Source: Aphrocallistes beatrix (taxonomy: Eukaryota > Porifera > Hexactinellida > Sceptrulophora > Aphrocallistidae). Taken from it: 64,000 nt of DNA. The position numbers and the translations under genes were made by a program. The stretch covers positions 3,534,001 to 3,598,000 of the forward strand of contig OY725490.1 in the NCBI GenBank assembly GCA_963281255.1, written 5' to 3'. This document shows positions 9,655 to 19,990 of the stretch, in pieces; positions within the stretch are counted from its first letter, which is position 1, and the number at the start of each line of letters is the position of its first letter. The notes beneath the pieces were generated by a model. That model saw only the letters and a program-made list of their open reading frames with translations, was not told the DNA's origin and made no database searches.

Positions 9655-10410
9655 CTTAGGGCATTCAAAAAGTTCTCATCCCATATCTGTATCTCAAATG
9701 ATAGTGAAAATAGGATATTTTCGATTTGTCTATTGTATTCCTTAGGGATCAGCTCCCAATTTATATATTGGTTTATTTTAAAGGGACAATTATTATGGTT
9801 CTTACATTAGATTTTTGTACATCGGTTTAGCGTAGTGTCGAAAAGTTGTAATCTTCCCATTGAAAATAGCTTAAAACTAAATTTGGAGAATAAAAATTGT
9901 GAAAATCGTAAAAATGATCGCTAAAAGGTTGAATAATTAAGAACCAATGTGAAAAAGTAAACGGAAGGTGTTCAATAGAATTGCTCGTGTTGAAAAAATA
10001 TCGTGCCACTTTTAGTGGATTTTTGGCTAATTTTCGGCACTTAAAATGTGGACAAAAGTAGTAGTAGTAAACCACTTCAAAATACATTATTTCCTCAGTC
10101 TAAATCTAGAATACTTTCGAGAAGTCAATCAATATGTAGTTGATACTTTGAATTCGATGAAGGGATCAGTTTTAATCTAAATTTGCTCAGAACTGAAATA
10201 TATCAAAGGGAACCCCAAAATCACGTTCAAAGGGACTACCTAAAACCGATGTACAAAAATCTAATTTAGGAACCACATTAATTGTCCTTTTGAAATAAAT
10301 CAATATACAAATTGGAAGCTGATAAGGAATACAATGGACAAATCGAAAACATTATATTTTCACTATCATTTGAAACAGATTTTGGATGAGAACTTTTTGA
10401 ATGCCCTAAG
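9655..10410. mobile_element. Mariner-like MITE, 756 bp, with empty-site proof
   Basis: Long inverted ends start CTTAGGGCATTCAAAAAGTT and stay recognisable for about 170 bases. TA flanks both ends (9653-9654 and 10411-10412). The host repeat reads through TTAGTATAC in its uninterrupted copies, which gives the empty site and confirms both the limits and the TA duplication. The interior has no intact transposase. Confidence 0.88.
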
Positions 10411-10553
10411 TAGTATACTAAATGCTAAATAGGTATGTAGATAATTTTATATCATATTATATTACATTCCTGAATACAATTGGGCAGTTTATTACCTTTA
10501 CTTCCAGTTACAAGCAAAATCTATGAAATGGAATGCCCACTAGCGAATATATA

Positions 10554-10760
10554 GACTGCCTGGACAAAGGTATTCGTACACTTTAACTTTAACTTGAATT
10601 GGAACTAGTCAATGGAAATATCAACAATTTAAAAGTTAGAATAATATGAACTTGTAACTGATAAATACTATTCACTCCTAGATCCCTAAATACTTACCTT
10701 AACCTTAACTATTTGCATGGACAATATTTAGATGTGTGAATACCATTGGGCTATACGTTG
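10554..10760. mobile_element. Possible small Tc1-like MITE
   Basis: The left end ACTGCCTGGACAAAGGTATT resembles the Tc1-like terminus at 7962, and GTATTCGTACAC is weakly mirrored by GTGTGAATAC at the right. No target duplication was established. Confidence 0.35.
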
Positions 10761-10843
10761 TAAATAGATACTTTAAAGCAAGTGCATTCTGATAGTTATA
10801 TAGGTACAATGATTATCAATATGGATGTCTTAAATACGAATGG

Positions 10844-11214
10844 CGGATGTTTCGTCGCGGGATATTTCGTCGTCGGATATTTCGTCGCCTGGATGTTTGG
10901 TCGCCGATGTTTGGTTGCTGATTTTTCTTTGAATGAAATTATTGAATCCTCACTTACTACATTCTCCCATATATTCAAACAAATAATAAATGACAATCAC
11001 CCACCCCTTCACGAAATAGAAATACCACTCTCGCGTGCCATTTGATATTATTTCAAACCGAAAATGCCCACTTTCTCTTTGCTCTTCTGTATAATACTCT
11101 CCAAAATGCTCACTCTCACTCTCCAACAATTAATTCTATTCAGCTTTAGAATAAATTCATCTTCCCCAACAGTTTGTAATTCCATTCGAAGAGATGTCAG
11201 CGACGAAACATCCG
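10844..11214. mobile_element. MITE with CGGATGTTTCGTCGC ends
   Basis: CGGATGTTTCGTCGC at 10844-10858 is perfectly mirrored by GCGACGAAACATCCG at 11200-11214. Just inside the left end the word TTTCGTCG or a variant repeats about five times. The interior (TTCACGAAATAG to AGTTTGTAATTCCATTC) recurs in reverse at about 14970-15200. Confidence 0.8.
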
Positions 11215-12111
11215 TTTACCCTTTACTACTTTTTTGTATTATTTATGTACTTATACGTAATAATTATATTGATCTTTTTCCTTTTTATTACTCTCTTCAT
11301 AGATTATTTTTGATGTACTCCTCAGATTATTTGTGTGCAAACATCATGAAGTAATTAAATAAATCAGTTGCTTTAAATTTGATTAATTGTTTTGAATTTT
11401 GTATACGTATTAGAACAAATTAACTGAGGTTAATATATTCATCGCAATATACTCACCTGCTAGTGCCATAATTAATTGATAACATGTTTCCTATTTAGGT
11501 ATATTTTCAGATAATTACAGAATTACAAACAGATTACTATATCGTATTAGTACTTAATTTGGTCATACGGAGGAGACCTTTCTACTTTGATTCAGTTTCA
11601 CACCCTCATAAATAATTTCGATGGTTCTCACTTGCAGTACAAATTGATGACATTTCAAAGGTCTACAATTTGTTTATCTTGTACTACAACATACCTGCAC
11701 TGTACCACATATTTGTTGTCTGTGAACTAGACTATAGAGGCCTTGACACTGTAATAAATTAATGTGTTGAGAATTATTGTATTTACAATCTAGGATATCT
11801 TAAGGGGTTAGAGGAGGGCAGGCGACCGCCTCGAGTTTTTCCTCTCATATATTATCGATTCATTAAGCTTGCATTATGGGACATTTGAAGAAAATATTCG
11901 ACCTTCGTTTTCAAATATGGGGATGCTGAAGTATCAATTTGCCAATTTGCTTATATTTTAAGGATATTTTTAAAATTTTGAAATCATCTATACTTATTGA
12001 TAAAAAGGTGTTTGATGGATTAATCTTAGAATATGTTGTTGATAATTCACTCACATAGAATCTAGAAAATCTAATAGCTCAAATATTCTACACTTCCTAT
12101 CTTTAGTTAGC
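11215..12111. other. AT-rich spacer, nothing recognised
   Basis: I see no domain, element end or repeat that I can support. Confidence 0.4.
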
Positions 12112-12195
12112 GTGAGGCTATTGACACCGACCGGTCTGTGGCAATAACCAATCTGTGGCTCTTATTGCCACCGACCAGTTGGTGTCAATAGCCAC
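12112..12195. repeat. Imperfect palindrome, arms about 34 bp
   Basis: GTGAGGCTATTGACACCGAC and the following bases to 12147 mirror 12162-12195 (ending CAATAGCCAC) with a few mismatches and a 14-base loop. It is probably a tiny foldback element. Confidence 0.75.
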
Positions 12196-12280
12196 TTCGA
12201 TATAAGAATTATATTTCCTGAATGATTTACAGATTAAGTAAATTCTATTTATCATGAACCTAATTTTCCTGCTACAGTTC

Positions 12281-12358
12281 CAGCGGCGTAGCCTGTCAAT
12301 CCGAGTCGGGCCTGCCAGAGTTTTTTGGACCTGCCGGCAGGCCTTGGCTACGCCCTTG
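12281..12358. mobile_element. 78-bp hAT micro-MITE with 8-bp TSD
   Basis: CAGCGGCGTAGCC and GGCTACGCCCTTG form the inverted ends. TACAGTTC occurs at 12273-12280 and again at 12359-12366. The related uninterrupted sequence at about 4215-4245 reads CTACAGTTCTGATTTC once, which is the expected empty site. Confidence 0.85.
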
Positions 12359-12566
12359 TACAGTTCTGATTTCGTAAAAGTAATAATCGCCCTGGCTATT
12401 CGAGGCTATACAATATATAATTAATTTTAAATCATTTATTGGAAAAATAGAAATAAGCAACGAATGTGCATACTAGGACAAGTACTTTATAAATGAGATA
12501 ATGAACAACATTTCCTACAAATATTTTTCAATTATAAACAATAGAGTGCAATTTGCACTTTATTAT

Positions 12567-13454
12567 TTAGAAATCGAAAAATATTTGTATCTTAATCTTA
12601 GTAGAACCAGACACAACGATTAATTTCTTATCTTTTGTTAGAGCAATTCCTTTTGGAGAATCTATCACTTTGCCTCTAACCGATTCTTTCCATAGTGCTT
12701 GAAGAAATTTACCTTTATTTGAATATATCTTTACATCTTTATGTCTATCATTAGTTACGACTATATTGTTGTCAGCATCTAAGCAAAAGAATAGAGGATC
12801 ATTAATCTGAAAACTTAAAGACATAGCGCGCATTATCTCTCCTGTGTAAGAGAAAACAAAAACGCGAGACCTAGCACAGAGTACATACACTTCATCAGGA
12901 GTCAGTTTTACGTCACGAGGTCGGTTCATCAAAGAAGAGTGTTTGATACATTGTTGGTAGTGTAAATTGCTATTCAGGATAACAACACGATGGTTAGTAC
13001 AATCAGCTACAAATAGATTTCCGTTGGTTGAGACTGCTAATTGTCTTGGTGAGCTGAAAAATCCAACACCAGCACCTAACCCTCCTACCTTACCAACGAG
13101 TTTAAAGCCTGGTGCTATCTTGAAATGGAATACGGAGTGTCTCTTCTTGTCCGTAACATAGAGACTATCATTGTGGATAGCTATACCCCATGGACTAGTC
13201 AGGTGTTCAGATACGAACGCATCTACAAACTCTGCCTTCTCTGAATAGATTGACAAGCGCGCGATAGGCGGAGGGAATAAAATTTCTGCGACATACATAT
13301 AATTGGTGTTAGGGTCGATAGCTATACCTCTAGGTGAAGAACACTTTCCATAAATATTGTTCCCTCCTCGAATTTTCACATGGTCGTAAATATGTTCTAT
13401 TTCTGATTCTGTGGAATGTATAAGTTGAGGTGATTCTGGAAATTGAGTTGCCAT
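12567..13454 (-). CDS. NHL-repeat beta-propeller protein
   Basis: This is an intact 295-residue single-exon frame. NHL-type blades are visible around residues 39-58 (SSPRGIAIDPNTNYMYVAE), 86-105 (LTSPWGIAIHNDSLYVTD), 134-158 (SSPRQLAVSTNGNLFVAD), 177-192 (RPRDVKLTPDEVYVL) and 266-282 (DSPKGIALTKDKKLIVV), each with the 'P.GiA...dg.lyV.D' pattern. The whole protein is one propeller with no RING, B-box or kinase partner, and no signal peptide or membrane segment. NHL propellers bind protein or RNA partners; the ligand here is unknown. An AATAAA signal overlaps the 3' flank at 12559-12564, two bases past the stop, and a 15-base palindrome (AGTGCAAATTGCACT) follows. I recall similar short NHL proteins as a large family in sponges, but did not check this by search. 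Confidence 0.85.
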   Translation of the reverse strand: MATQFPESPQLIHSTESEIEHIYDHVKIRGGNNIYGKCSSPRGIAIDPNTNYMYVAEILFPPPIARLSIYSEKAEFVDAFVSEHLTSPWGIAIHNDSLYVTDKKRHSVFHFKIAPGFKLVGKVGGLGAGVGFFSSPRQLAVSTNGNLFVADCTNHRVVILNSNLHYQQCIKHSSLMNRPRDVKLTPDEVYVLCARSRVFVFSYTGEIMRAMSLSFQINDPLFFCLDADNNIVVTNDRHKDVKIYSNKGKFLQALWKESVRGKVIDSPKGIALTKDKKLIVVSGSTKIKIQIFFDF

Positions 13455-14767
13455 ATTTGAGGAGGAATAATAGAAACTAAATGAAAGGCAAAGAAAACTG
13501 TTAATTCTAAAATGCTAGATAGTATCTATAGTTAGGATTTAGATACGCATATTAGTAATATGATTGGGCTATTATGTCTACTCACTTGAATTAGTGTATT
13601 GCACTATCTTGTAGACTAGTTAGATGATGGTCAGACATAATAAGATAAATCTATAATATTAAAAGTTGATTGGTATACATTTGTTAATGTACTTTAAAAC
13701 AAGATATACCCTCATACTGTTATCATTTGATTTGAATATCTAGACACTGAATGTATATATACACAGAGATATGATAACCTTGTGAAGACTTCGCATAAAA
13801 TGTTCACATGGATATTATACTTCAGCGAATAATATTACCCATAAAATACTACAAAAGTTGATTGTGTATTATCAATTTGATATACATATGCTAGTATAGG
13901 TATGGAATGTGCGATTATTAGAACTCTGAAGCTATGGTCGCTTGTTTTCTTAGAAAAGTACGGAAATAACTAAGCTACTTCTGCTTTGCTTCCCGCATAT
14001 TTTGGATTAGCATGCACATTCTCTGCAATCTGAGGCTAGAAGAGAGAATAAATGATGAGATATAAGATACATTAGAATGGTCATTATATTTTATTGTAAT
14101 AGCAGATTATGCACTAGGGAATACTGTGTATACACAGTTGATTCCGCTAAATGTAGTTCCTAGACATTAAATTTCATTGTTTAATTGGGACAAATTTTTG
14201 AGTTTCGATAAGTCCCGATTAAGGAGATCTATGGAGTGGTTGTGTGGCTTATTTTTTTTAAAATACTTACATTTACTATGATCTCGTAGAAATAAAAAGT
14301 TGAAGTAAAGTTATTATTATCGTCAGAGTAGCATTGCAGTAGTAATCAGCAGATGTAGTTAGTAGTCGCAGTTTCCTTCTTAATGAATGGATGAAACCAC
14401 GGCCATTCCTAATATACTCGTAGAATCCAACGACGCTGAAGAATGTAGGATTTTATTACACACTGAATAACTTTTGTCCCGGGTCATGTAGGGATTTCTA
14501 CTTGGCACAGACAAATTGCAATTAATGCAGCAGTCATAAAATATTCGATTAAATGTCTCGTCAATGGCCGCTCTCAAGACCATCTATTTTACTGTTATTT
14601 TAACAAAGTTTGTTACAAATGCAACAAATATTGTTGTTTTGAATAATATCTAGTAAAATTAATAAGGTTGAATTCTATCACATTGTTAGATTTAGGAGAA
14701 GATAATATCAGGAAATGGAAGTCTTAGGGACATTAAATAGCTTATAAGCTAAGCAGATATATTTTTA
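13455..14767. other. Upstream flank of the NHL gene, nothing recognised
   Basis: The stretch is AT-rich with only short chance frames. The promoter of the minus-strand NHL gene should lie just right of 13454, but no convincing core element could be picked. Confidence 0.4.
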
Positions 14768-15397
14768 AGAATTTAACCGTAGAATGCCCAGAGGGGACAC
14801 AGTGTCCCCGATATCGCGGATGTCTCCCAGCCATTTGCTATGGCACTGAAGCCATGAAAGTGCGAAGCCATATAAATGCTGGGCATTCTAGGGGGATTTG
14901 CATTTGTCAGAATTTTGAGGTTGTCATTTGTCAGAATTATCCTAGCTGTCACTTGTCAGAATGGTTTTTAAGGAATGGCGGATGTTTCGTCGCTGATATT
15001 TTAGAATGGAATTACAAACTGTTGGGAAACATGAATTTGTTCTAAAGCTGAATAGAATTGATAGTGAGAGTGGGCATTTTGGAGAGTATTATGCATAAGA
15101 GCAAAGAGAAAGTGGGCATTTTGAGTTTGAAATAATATAAAAAGGCACGCGAGAGTCGTATTTTTATTTCGTGAGGGGGTAGGTGATTGTCATTTATTAT
15201 TTTCCTTAAAAACCATTCTGACAAGTGACAGCAGTCTTAAAAACCATTCTGACAAGTGACAGCAGTCTTAAAAACCATTCTGACAAGTGACAGTAGTCTT
15301 AATAACCTATTCTGACAAGTGACAGCTAGGATAATTCTGACAAATGACAGCTTCAAAATTCTGACAAATGCATGAACCTCGCATTCTACAGTTAAAT
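14768..15397. mobile_element. Composite foldback element, 630 bp
   Basis: The outer ends GAATTTAACCGTAGAATGC and GCATTCTACAGTTAAATTC mirror each other. Inside are a shorter palindromic unit (TAGAATGCCCAG at 14781 to CTGGGCATTCTA at 14880) and a block (14970-15200) homologous in reverse to the element at 10844-11214. It also holds the tandem array at 15212-15345. The structure suggests one element inserted into another, or a chimera of two families. Confidence 0.6.
15212..15345. repeat. Minisatellite of about 31 bp, four units plus
   Basis: The unit AAAACCATTCTGACAAGTGA followed by CAGCAGTCTT repeats four times with small changes. Related single words in the opposite strand (TCACTTGTCAGAATGG) occur at 14950-14970, on the other side of the composite element. 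Confidence 0.85.
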
Positions 15398-15609
15398 TCC
15401 CATCCTCTACTTCATCCATGGTACATTTGATAATAGAGCTTATATTGAGTAGGCTTCCAGGTGCTCAGAGGGTGATTTATGCTGCAAAACATACACGACC
15501 ACACTATAATATCCACTAGTACTTAATCTTCTGACCTTAACTCACAATTACTAAAACTACTCTTTCCTTCATGGACTCCCAATATGGCCTCAAAAATTCA
15601 ATTGAATTT

Positions 15610-16480
15610 TTTCCCAGACTTAATTAAGACCATTCTCAAGCTCTCCAAGAGTCCTGGAAGATCTAAAATTAAGCTGCATTTTTATCCAGGCCCATAGGTT
15701 TTCAATTGGATTGAGATCCTGGCTACACGCAGGCCAATCCATTCTGACTATACCCTCCTCCCACATGAAATCCTTAGCAATCTTGGAGGTGTGTTTGGAA
15801 TCATTGTCCTCCTGAAAATCCAACCATTTGGATACAGAACTAGACTCTGAGCAATCAAGCATTCGTTTAGGAAACGAATATAGCCCAATCCAGTCAAATT
15901 CTCCCAAATATTTTCAATGGAAATGTGCCACGAGCAGAAAAGGCACCCCAAACATGAAGTTTCGGTGTGTGCTTAGAGGTGGGTTTTACTGGGTTTCGTC
16001 ACTTCTACACCACAGGCAAATCTTCTGTGACAACCAAATTGACATTTCGTCACTGAATACGACCTTCTTCCAATCTGTGACCTTGTTATCTTTCGCTCAA
16101 AACACGGGTCTGTCCATATGCCTCTGTGTGAGGGACGGTATTGACTTGGAAACCTTTCGGGTGTGTCCTGGCCTCTTGAGATGCTGTCTCACAGTCTTCC
16201 GGGAGTATGTATTCGACCGGACGGTGTTAAATTTGCTCGTTAACTTATTAATAGACATTTGTCTATTGTTTCGAACGAGTTTGAAAAGTGAAATTATCGT
16301 TCTTGTTGATAACTCTGCCTTTTTCAGAACCTCTCTTTCTCTTAATTGAAATTTCTGCTTTCAGTTTTGAAATTGTTCGATAAACCGTGCTCTTTGGGAT
16401 GCCTGTATGACGAGATAGCTCCATCGCATTCGTAATACCGGACTGGTATAAGGTACTAATCTTGTTACGGTGCATTTGCA
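15610..16480 (-). pseudogene. Broken Tc1/mariner transposase
   Basis: The minus strand encodes pieces of a Tc1-like transposase in several frames. The N-terminal helix-turn-helix is read near 16475-16360 (SGITNAMELSRHTGIPKSTV). The first catalytic Asp lies in VVFSDEMSIWL near 16050, the second in FQEDNDSKHTSK near 15810, and the final acidic residue in SQDLNPIENLW near 15700, which suits a DDE/DD34E enzyme. The catalytic residues survive but frame breaks between them prevent one continuous protein. Such an enzyme cuts and joins at TA. I could not pair terminal repeats around it. It is a plausible source family for the Tc1-like MITEs at 7962 and 10554. Confidence 0.85.
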
Positions 16481-17013
16481 GTCATTACGAGCTAATTCAA
16501 ATGAAATTCAAATGTTATATGAATATTGGTGACGGAAAACAACCTTAAATTACCTAAAATATATTATACAAAATGGGAAGTCAGGCTTATACAATATAGG
16601 AAATAACACTCACAGAAATGTTACTAAAATACGAGGGTTATCCCAAATGTCCTATTACATTTTCACATTTCTGCTAAAGTGATTCGATTATTTACAATTT
16701 GATAGAAGGATATAACAACGATCGTGAAGTTAGGAATCCCAGTAGCCAAATATAAGCACCACTTTACACTTAATAAATCAGTCAATTGTCAATGAATTCA
16801 GCTGAAATTCGTTGAATACCTTAATCTAGCATGGTGCTTTTCTCCTGTTCAATAATTAATCCATATCATACTTATTTATGTCAAAATGACATTGCAAATT
16901 TCCATCACAAAATCCCCATAACACATTTTGAGCACCACTCTCAGTCAACATTTCAAATACTGTACAACCCATCCTTACTAAGTTTTAGAACTCGATTAAT
17001 CTATATGTATATA
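16481..17013. other. AT-rich spacer, nothing recognised
   Basis: No supported features between the Tc1 remnant and the next MITE. Confidence 0.4.
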
Positions 17014-17200
17014 CAGTCGACTCCGCTTAATAGGGCCACATCGGTCAGAGGACATTTTGCCCCGATTAAGCGGAGGGCCCTATTAACCGAAAATATTTTG
17101 TATTAGCTTCTATGTTGTGAGAGCTATTCCGGTCCTGCCAAAAGTGGCCCGATTAAGCGGCTGACCCGATTAAACAGTGGCCCTATTAAGCGGAGTCGAC
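17014..17200. mobile_element. pogo/Tigger-like MITE, CTCCGCTTAATAGGG ends
   Basis: The ends CAGTCGACTCCGCTTAATAG and CTATTAAGCGGAGTCGAC are inverted and flanked by TA. The core phrase (CCGATTAAGCGG or CCTATTAAGCGG) is repeated inside both ends. The layout matches pogo/Tigger non-autonomous elements. It lies at the (TA)n end of the triple-hairpin copy at 17218. Confidence 0.8.
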
Positions 17201-17217
17201 TATATATATATATATAT

Positions 17218-18095
17218 GTAACGAATTGATTGAAGAAACTACCAGGCACAGGAAGCTGATTTTTGGCATGTAGGAGTCTTTTGGCTATGGCTCCACTAAG
17301 TTCTGAGCTCAGATGAAAATATCGACTCATCATTGAATTATGACGCCATTGTCACCTTTTTTATAATTTCAGTTTTTCGACCATATCTCAGCCATTTTAG
17401 GAGATAGAGGGCTGAAATTTTAATATAATGTGTATATTAATATACCGTATTTCCCTGAATAAGCGCCGGTTTGAATAAGCGCCGGGTCTAAAGGGTGAAC
17501 GAAATAAATAAGCGCCGGGGCTTGAATAAGCGCCGGGGCTCGAATAAGCGTCGGACGCCAGGGCATTTTAGTTCCCTGAACATCATATCAAACTAGTATT
17601 CTCAGTAGTGGCATAGATAGAAGTGCTTTTTGAAACATTACATTATCCTTTTTTGATAGAACTAACATCTCAGTTGTGGCAAAAATAAAAGTGCCAGTCA
17701 ATGTAGTAAACATAAAAAAGAGCGCCGGGTCAAAATAGCGAATGAAAAAAATAAGCGCCGGGGCTTGAATAAGCGCCGGTTTGAATAAGCGCCGGGTCTA
17801 AAGGGTGCACGAAATAAATAAGCGCCCGGGCGCTTATTCGAAGCAATTCGGTACCTCACATATGATGCAACTATCATCAAAAAATGATGACTCATCACTT
17901 TATTATGATGTCACCATTACGCATCAAAATTTTAAAATTGACAAATTTGGTGATTTTTTTGTGCGATATCGATTATAACAGTAGGACTGACGTATTTAGA
18001 GATGTTATCTCCCTTATAATTAATCAATGTGACCCCAGGCCCCCACAAAGTGTTCGCAAGCCGCGCAGCGCAAATAAGCGAAGCGCGCTTGTTGA
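17218..18095 (-). repeat. Triple-hairpin repeat, full minus copy with nested MITE
   Basis: Read on the plus strand it runs from GTAACGAATTGATTGAAGAA through the AT-rich body to the GC core (GCCGCGCAGCGCAA, GAAGCGCGCTTGT). The middle hairpin is decayed here. The body is split at TA by the element at 17445-17851. Confidence 0.75.
17445..17851. mobile_element. TA-flanked MITE with AATAAGCGCCGG phrases
   Basis: The ends CCGTATTTCCCTGAATAAGC and (reversed) CCGAATTGCTTCGAATAAGC are flanked by TA at 17443-17444 and 17852-17853. The phrase AATAAGCGCCGG or its close variants occurs many times inside. The interrupted host repeat supplies the empty site (ATACCTCACAT). Another copy begins at 63837 in reverse, and an end fragment is at 60929-60968. 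Confidence 0.88.
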
Positions 18096-18285
18096 TATAA
18101 AATTGAAAATACAATATAGCACCAAGTGGTGCTTTCCTTCATTTCAATATCTAATCGATATCGCAACTGAACTTGATACCATGACTTGGTCACCTTTGGA
18201 AGTTTGTTAATCACATGATAATGTTTCTATGATTAAAACTCAATGTTTATCGAGTCTATTACTTGTCATTTTCATATGTCATGTA

Positions 18286-18385
18286 TTGTTGATGATGAAT
18301 TGTTCGTGATGTAGTGTTAATATTTCAATAATGATGAATTGTTCGTGATGTAGTGCTAATATTTTAGTAATAATGAATTGTGAGT
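18286..18385 (+). repeat. Tandem repeat, about 42-bp unit
   Basis: ATGATGAATTGTTCGTGATG plus TAGTGTTAATATTTCAATA repeats about two and a half times, with the last unit diverged. Confidence 0.75.
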
Positions 18386-18519
18386 GAAGAATTGTGGTGC
18401 TTCCGTTATTATAAACTTAGTCTAGCTGTAGTGATTAGTACTACCAAAAATGAAGTTTATAGCTATAAATAGGCATACACATATCAATGTCCTTATCACG
18501 GGTATACAATTTAATTTCT

Positions 18520-18700
18520 CAATTTTATCTTTTCACAAATCATCGAGCTTGTTTACTCAATATTCGTTATATAATTTATATTTTATTGATGAACATTTTG
18601 TTGCGATCTTGATTATGGGTTGCAACAACAATAACCTTACTTCTCTGCGGAGATATTGAATCAAATCCTAGGCCCTCTTCTTCAGGTAACATTTTTATTT
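18520..18700 (+). pseudogene. Possible LINE N-terminus with degenerate 2A-like motif
   Basis: At 18637-18675 the plus strand reads LLLCGDIESNPRP. This matches the 'LLLCGDvExNPGP' phrase found at the N-terminus of many invertebrate non-LTR retrotransposons and some other genes, in which D(V/I)ExNPGP is a 2A-like ribosome-skipping motif. Here the last Gly-Pro is Arg-Pro, which should abolish skipping. A stop lies shortly upstream in this frame, and no ORF continues far downstream, so it is a remnant. The assignment rests on one short motif. Confidence 0.45.
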
Positions 18701-18947
18701 TGTTTCTTTTGACTTTTATTGACTAGTTCATGATTTTTCCTCTAATTAGGCTTAAAATCTTTAAATATTAATTACGTATGTCATTTTAGATTTATCACAA
18801 AAGGTAATCTAAATTCAAAAACTATGATCGGGTATTGATCTTGAACTCTCATTAGCAAGTATTTAACTACAGCTTTGATTAGTGATAAATATGTATATAA
18901 TTTGCACTGGAGAAGTGTAACGATCGTAGCAAATCAGGATCCGTCAG

Positions 18948-19296
18948 TTAAAGGAAACAAAAGAGCTTGTAGGTTGTATTGGTATTCGTAGGCCTGAAAT
19001 TTCAGTTAGTGGTCTAACAAGCTGGATGCTCGTTCAATCTGTCAAAATAGAATATGTATATAAAACGTGCACTTTGCTTTTCGATGAAGCCCTTACAATT
19101 GCGAAGGAGATGGGAACTAAGAAAGTGAAACTCAACATATATGATAATTTGAAGTTTCAACAGGAATTCGTTCTGAAACGAGGTTTCAAGCTATTGGAGA
19201 TAATAACTATGTAAACATAAAAGTGAATTTAAAGGGTCGCCATCCATTTTCATTATAGATAATGCTACTTTACATGTATTTGAGAAGTCAATCTGA
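18948..19296 (+). pseudogene. Truncated GNAT acetyltransferase duplicate
   Basis: This matches the 3' half of the gene at 304-879 from the KETKELVG segment to the stop. It begins abruptly, with no upstream half. The acetyl-CoA loop YRKRGLSTLL has become YVYKTCTLL through small indels and substitutions, so the glycine turn is lost. A four-base insertion after GAGATAATAACT brings a stop about 30 codons early. The gene is therefore not able to make an active enzyme. Confidence 0.88.
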
Positions 19297-19386
19297 ATTT
19301 ATCTGAAATAGTGGTACCTATATTCTCTGATAGTGCTATATGTACTTAATCAATAATATTGTATCGACAAGTACAAACCTAAGTAC

Positions 19387-19562
19387 ACTAAGTCCTCTCT
19401 AATTGTCCACCATTGGGTAATGGGATCATAAGTGGACAATTTGAGAACCCTGGACAATTAGAGAATTCGAAGTGTGTGTGCACATAGTACTCCTATTCTG
19501 GCAAGTAGAAAAATAGAGAACCTGAACAATTACAGATGTGGACAATTAGAGAGGATTGACTG
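19387..19562. mobile_element. pogo/Tigger-like MITE, CTCTCTAATTGTCCAC ends
   Basis: CACTAAGTCCTCTCTAATTG with TCCAC at the left mirrors GTGGACAATTAGAGAGG with ATTGACTG at the right. The phrase TGGACAATT is repeated inside. No coding content. Confidence 0.75.
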
Positions 19563-19990
19563 TATTGTACTTAAACTAAGCAAAACCTAGTATTTCATTA
19601 CTTAATTTTCAAAGTTAATTTGGTATTCACGAAACAAGACTAAATACAAATATTTAGTTTTGTTACTCAGTATTGGGGGAAAAAGTATAAAACTTAATAT
19701 TAAACTAAGTATTTTTCAAAAAGTACTTAGTTTAAGCTTACGTCAATTTAAAATTAAGCTATCTCACAATCTCCAATTTCACATTTGCATCTGGTAACGA
19801 GTGTTAAATCTTGATGATTGATATACCTTATGCGTCAACAAATGATGTTACATTTATAGATTCGGAGTTATAGCGTGTACGGACTTCAAAAGGTGTCTCA
19901 ATGTGTGCAAACCAAAAGGAATATAAATAATATAGGGCGGTACCATGGCCTACTTAATACACGGTTGTGTATGTTACCGAGAAGGCATGA

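Larger units (their letters stand above)
18948..19990 (+). repeat. Segmental duplication, copy B
   Basis: Direct repeat of the locus at 532-2440, keeping the order of blocks but lacking the gene's 5' half and several later insertions. A TA-type MITE at 19387-19562 is private to this copy. Confidence 0.75.

Noticed and set aside
15212-15345. Regular repeats as a CRISPR-like array
   Set aside because: Units are contiguous with no unique spacers, in an animal genome, and lie inside a foldback element. This is a minisatellite.
16831-17106. 91-residue frame over the pogo-like MITE
   Set aside because: Half of it is MITE terminal sequence; no family resemblance.
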